Part shown: positions 5,700-7,561 of the stretch, one piece after another | How positions within the stretch are numbered: position 1 is the first letter of the stretch | Layout: each line of letters opens with the position of its first letter | Source of the DNA: an uncultured Dermatophilus sp. | GTDB taxonomy: Bacteria; Actinomycetota; Actinomycetes; Actinomycetales; Dermatophilaceae | Direction: 5' to 3' | Length of the DNA: 7,561 nucleotides | Assembly (NCBI GenBank): GCA_945876925.1 | Contig: CAMCQD010000079.1 | Location: 1-7,561 of the forward strand | Position numbers and translations under genes: made by a program | Notes under the pieces: generated by a model | What the model saw: the letters and a program-made list of their open reading frames with translations, nothing else | What the model was told of the DNA's origin: nothing | Database searches by the model: none

Positions 5700-7561
5700 T
5701 CCGGCGACCTCACCCAGGGCGGTGAGGAAGGCGCTCGTCTCCGCTGGCGTGCCGGCGGTGACCCGCAGGTAACCGGGCAGGCCGACATCGCGCACCAGCA
5801 CGCCGCGATCGAGCAGGGCGCGCCAGGCCGCCGGGGCATCCCCCAGGGCGGGCCCGCCGAAGAGCACGAAGTTGGCGTCGCTGGGCACCGCCACCAGGCC
5901 GAGGGAGGCGACCTCGCGGACGATCCGGTCACGTTCGGCCTTGATCGCCTCGACCGTGCCCAGCAGCAGGCCGGCGTGCGCCAGGGCGGCCCGGGCGACG
6001 GCCTGGGTCTGCGCCGACAGGTGGTAGGGCATCCGCACCAGGCGCAGCGCATCCACCAGCGCCGGGTCGGCGGCCAGGTAGCCCAGCCGGGCCCCGGCCA
6101 GCGCGAACGCCTTGCTCATGGTGCGGGTGACGACCAGCCGGGGACGCCCGGCCAGCAAGGTGACCGCACTGGGGGTGCCGGGGCGGGCGAATTCGGCGTA
6201 GGCCTCATCCACGACGATGAGCGCGTCCGGGCTGGCCTCGTAGGCGGCCTCGGCCACGTCCAGCGACAGCGCCGTGCCGGTCGGGTTGTTCGGCGAGCAC
6301 AGGAACACCACGGACGGCCGGTGCTGGCGGACCTGGCGGGCAACCTCGCCTGCCGCTAGCGTGAAGGCCTCGCCGCGGGCCCCGTCGATCCAGCCGGTCC
6401 CGGTGGTGCGGGTGATGATCGGGTGCATCGAATACGACGGCGTGAATCCCAGGGCGTACCGCCCCGGCCCCCCGAAGGCCTGCAGCAGGTGCAGCAGCAC
6501 CTCATTGGAGCCATTACCCGCCCACAGCTGGTCGCTGGCCAGGGCGACCCCGGTGCGCTCGCTCAGGTAGGCGGCCAGGTCCGCGCGCAGCGCCGTGAAT
6601 TCGCGGTCGGGGTAGCGGTTGAGGCCCGGGGCGGCCGCGGTGGTGCCCGCGCGGCGGGAGGCGCTCACCCGCCCCGGCACCCGGTCGGGGTTCTCGGTTG
6701 TTGTGTGTGCCACCGGAACCACCTGCTGCGGGGCGCCGTACGGGGCGCGGCCGCGGTGCGCGGGGGCGAGCAGCCGGGCCACCACCGCCCCCGCATCGGC
6801 TTCCGCCCCGGGACCGGCGGTCCCGGCGTCCTCCGCCGGGGCGGGCAGCCGCGCCTCGTCACCGAACCGGGCGATGATCGCATCCGCGTGGCCGGGCAGG
6901 TCCTCAGCCCGGGCGAGGTCGACCACGCGGCGGGCGACCTGCCCGAGGGCCTCCCGGGTGTAGTCGATGACCTGCATCGAGCGCAGGAAGGAATGCACCC
7001 CCAGCCCGCTGGCGTAGGCGGCGGTGCCGCTCGTGGGCAGCACGTGGTTGGAGCCGGAGCAGTAGTCCCCCAGGCTCACCGGGCTGTACGAGCCGGTGAA
7101 CACCGCGCCTGCGCTGCGTATCCGGGCGGCCACCTCAGCCGCGCCGGCGGTCTGGATCTCCAGGTGCTCGGCGGCGTAAGCGTCGGCGACGGCGATCCCG
7201 GCCTCCAGGTCGGCGACGAGCACGATCGCCGACTGGCGCCCGCCGAGGGCAGTGGCCACGCGCTCGCGGTGCCTGGTCGCCGCGACCGCTGCGGCCAGCT
7301 CCCGCTCGACCGCGGCGGCCAGGCCGGGATCGGGCGTGATGAGCACCGCCGCGGCGAGGGGATCGTGCTCGGCCTGGCTGATCATGTCGGCGGCCACGTG
7401 CACCGGATCGGCGGTGCCGTCGGCGAGGATGGCGATCTCCGTGGGGCCGGCCTCGGCATCGATCCCGATGACGCTGCGCAGCAGGCGCTTAGCGGCGGCG
7501 ACGTACACGTTGCCCGGCCCGGTGCCCATCGTGGCGGGCACGCAGACCAGCTCGCCCTCGG
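5691..7561 (-). CDS. hisD-hisC: HisD-HisC fusion: histidinol dehydrogenase joined to histidinol-phosphate aminotransferase (N-terminus off the window)
   Basis: One uninterrupted frame encodes two enzymes. Numbering here is from the GTG at 7541, but coding continues to the window edge, so this is not the start. HisD part (to about 227): GPGNVYVAAAKRLL, EAGPTEIA, zinc ligands Gln56 and His59 in SQAEHDP, catalytic Glu125-His126, zinc ligand Asp159 in GDYCSGSNH, and His218 in LPGH matching the C-terminal zinc ligand. It oxidises histidinol twice to histidine with NAD. HisC part (about 262-616, normal length): YGAPQ, LNRYPDREF, GNGSNE, SPNNPTG with Asn418, VDEAY with Asp445, PLP lysine Lys477 in TMSKAFALAGARLGY with Arg485, and YLRVTAGT with Arg593. 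It is a fold-type I PLP enzyme making histidinol phosphate. The HisC motif LNTNENP reads His-Thr-Thr-Thr-Glu-Asn-Pro. The two genes are normally separate and adjacent in actinobacteria. Confidence 0.93.
   Translation of the reverse strand, partial: EGELVCVPATMGTGPGNVYVAAAKRLLRSVIGIDAEAGPTEIAILADGTADPVHVAADMISQAEHDPLAAAVLITPDPGLAAAVERELAAAVAATRHRERVATALGGRQSAIVLVADLEAGIAVADAYAAEHLEIQTAGAAEVAARIRSAGAVFTGSYSPVSLGDYCSGSNHVLPTSGTAAYASGLGVHSFLRSMQVIDYTREALGQVARRVVDLARAEDLPGHADAIIARFGDEARLPAPAEDAGTAGPGAEADAGAVVARLLAPAHRGRAPYGAPQQVVPVAHTTTENPDRVPGRVSASRRAGTTAAAPGLNRYPDREFTALRADLAAYLSERTGVALASDQLWAGNGSNEVLLHLLQAFGGPGRYALGFTPSYSMHPIITRTTGTGWIDGARGEAFTLAAGEVARQVRQHRPSVVFLCSPNNPTGTALSLDVAEAAYEASPDALIVVDEAYAEFARPGTPSAVTLLAGRPRLVVTRTMSKAFALAGARLGYLAADPALVDALRLVRMPYHLSAQTQAVARAALAHAGLLLGTVEAIKAERDRIVREVASLGLVAVPSDANFVLFGGPALGDAPAAWRALLDRGVLVRDVGLPGYLRVTAGTPAETSAFLTALGEVAGAS
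6756..6860 (-). other. Interdomain linker of the HisD-HisC fusion
   Basis: These roughly 35 codons join the end of HisD to the start of HisC. The composition is Ala/Pro/Gly/Glu-rich, as in flexible linkers. No stop occurs. The only internal start candidates near the usual HisC N-terminus are two adjacent GTG codons (6780-6785) preceded by a G-rich stretch rather than a proper RBS. A better site (GGAGG in the codons for PAEDAG) lies about 40 bases before them, too far to serve. Separate translation of HisC is therefore not supported but cannot be excluded. Confidence 0.65.

Noticed and set aside
6600..6735. Compensating frameshifts as the cause of the odd HisC N-terminal segment
   Set aside because: The other minus-strand frames give a stop or an Arg/Pro/Gly-rich peptide with no HisC match, and the in-frame spacing to LNRYPD is normal. 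Substitution fits better.
7539..7541. GTG at 7541 as the start of hisD
   Set aside because: Coding continues upstream in frame to the window edge, and the N-terminal half of HisD is missing, so the true start is outside the window.

Overview
The window is GC-rich throughout and densely coding. Long open frames appear on both strands, start codons are a mix of ATG and GTG, and third codon positions are almost always G or C. The proteins resemble their actinobacterial counterparts: a PriA-type HisA, and a HisH and HisB close to those of Streptomyces and Arthrobacter as I remember them. I infer a high-GC actinomycete and cannot name the genus from sequence alone.

Left part (plus strand, 1-2791): two glycerol catabolism genes. 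The first is the C-terminal three quarters of glpD (aerobic glycerol-3-phosphate dehydrogenase), entering from the left edge. The second is a complete glpK (glycerol kinase). GlpK makes glycerol-3-phosphate and GlpD oxidises it to dihydroxyacetone phosphate. They are separated by 120 bases holding an imperfect GC hairpin built from a repeated 10-base motif. No glpF lies between them.

Right part (minus strand, 7561 down to 2882): a histidine biosynthesis cluster read right to left, hisD-hisC, hisB, an unrecognised gene, hisH, then hisA/priA. It ends convergently against glpK across a 90-base gap with terminator-like inverted repeats. HisF, the partner of HisH, and hisI, hisE and hisG are not in the window.

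The his cluster is not standard. (1) hisD and hisC are one continuous frame, predicting a HisD-HisC fusion protein with a short Ala/Pro/Gly/Glu-rich linker. (2) HisC has lost the two Asn of its N-terminal Asn-x-Asn-Glu-Asn-Pro signature. (3) HisH keeps its Cys-His-Glu triad but lacks about nine residues that should carry the conserved PHMGWN motif. (4) HisA has Gln where PriA/HisA enzymes normally have the Arg19-equivalent substrate-binding residue. (5) An unrecognised gene of about 170-220 residues sits between hisB and hisH and is tightly coupled to hisH. Rare TTA/CTA leucine codons occur in that gene and in hisA. No stretch above 300 bases lacks a gene, and I see no RNA genes, CRISPR arrays or mobile elements.
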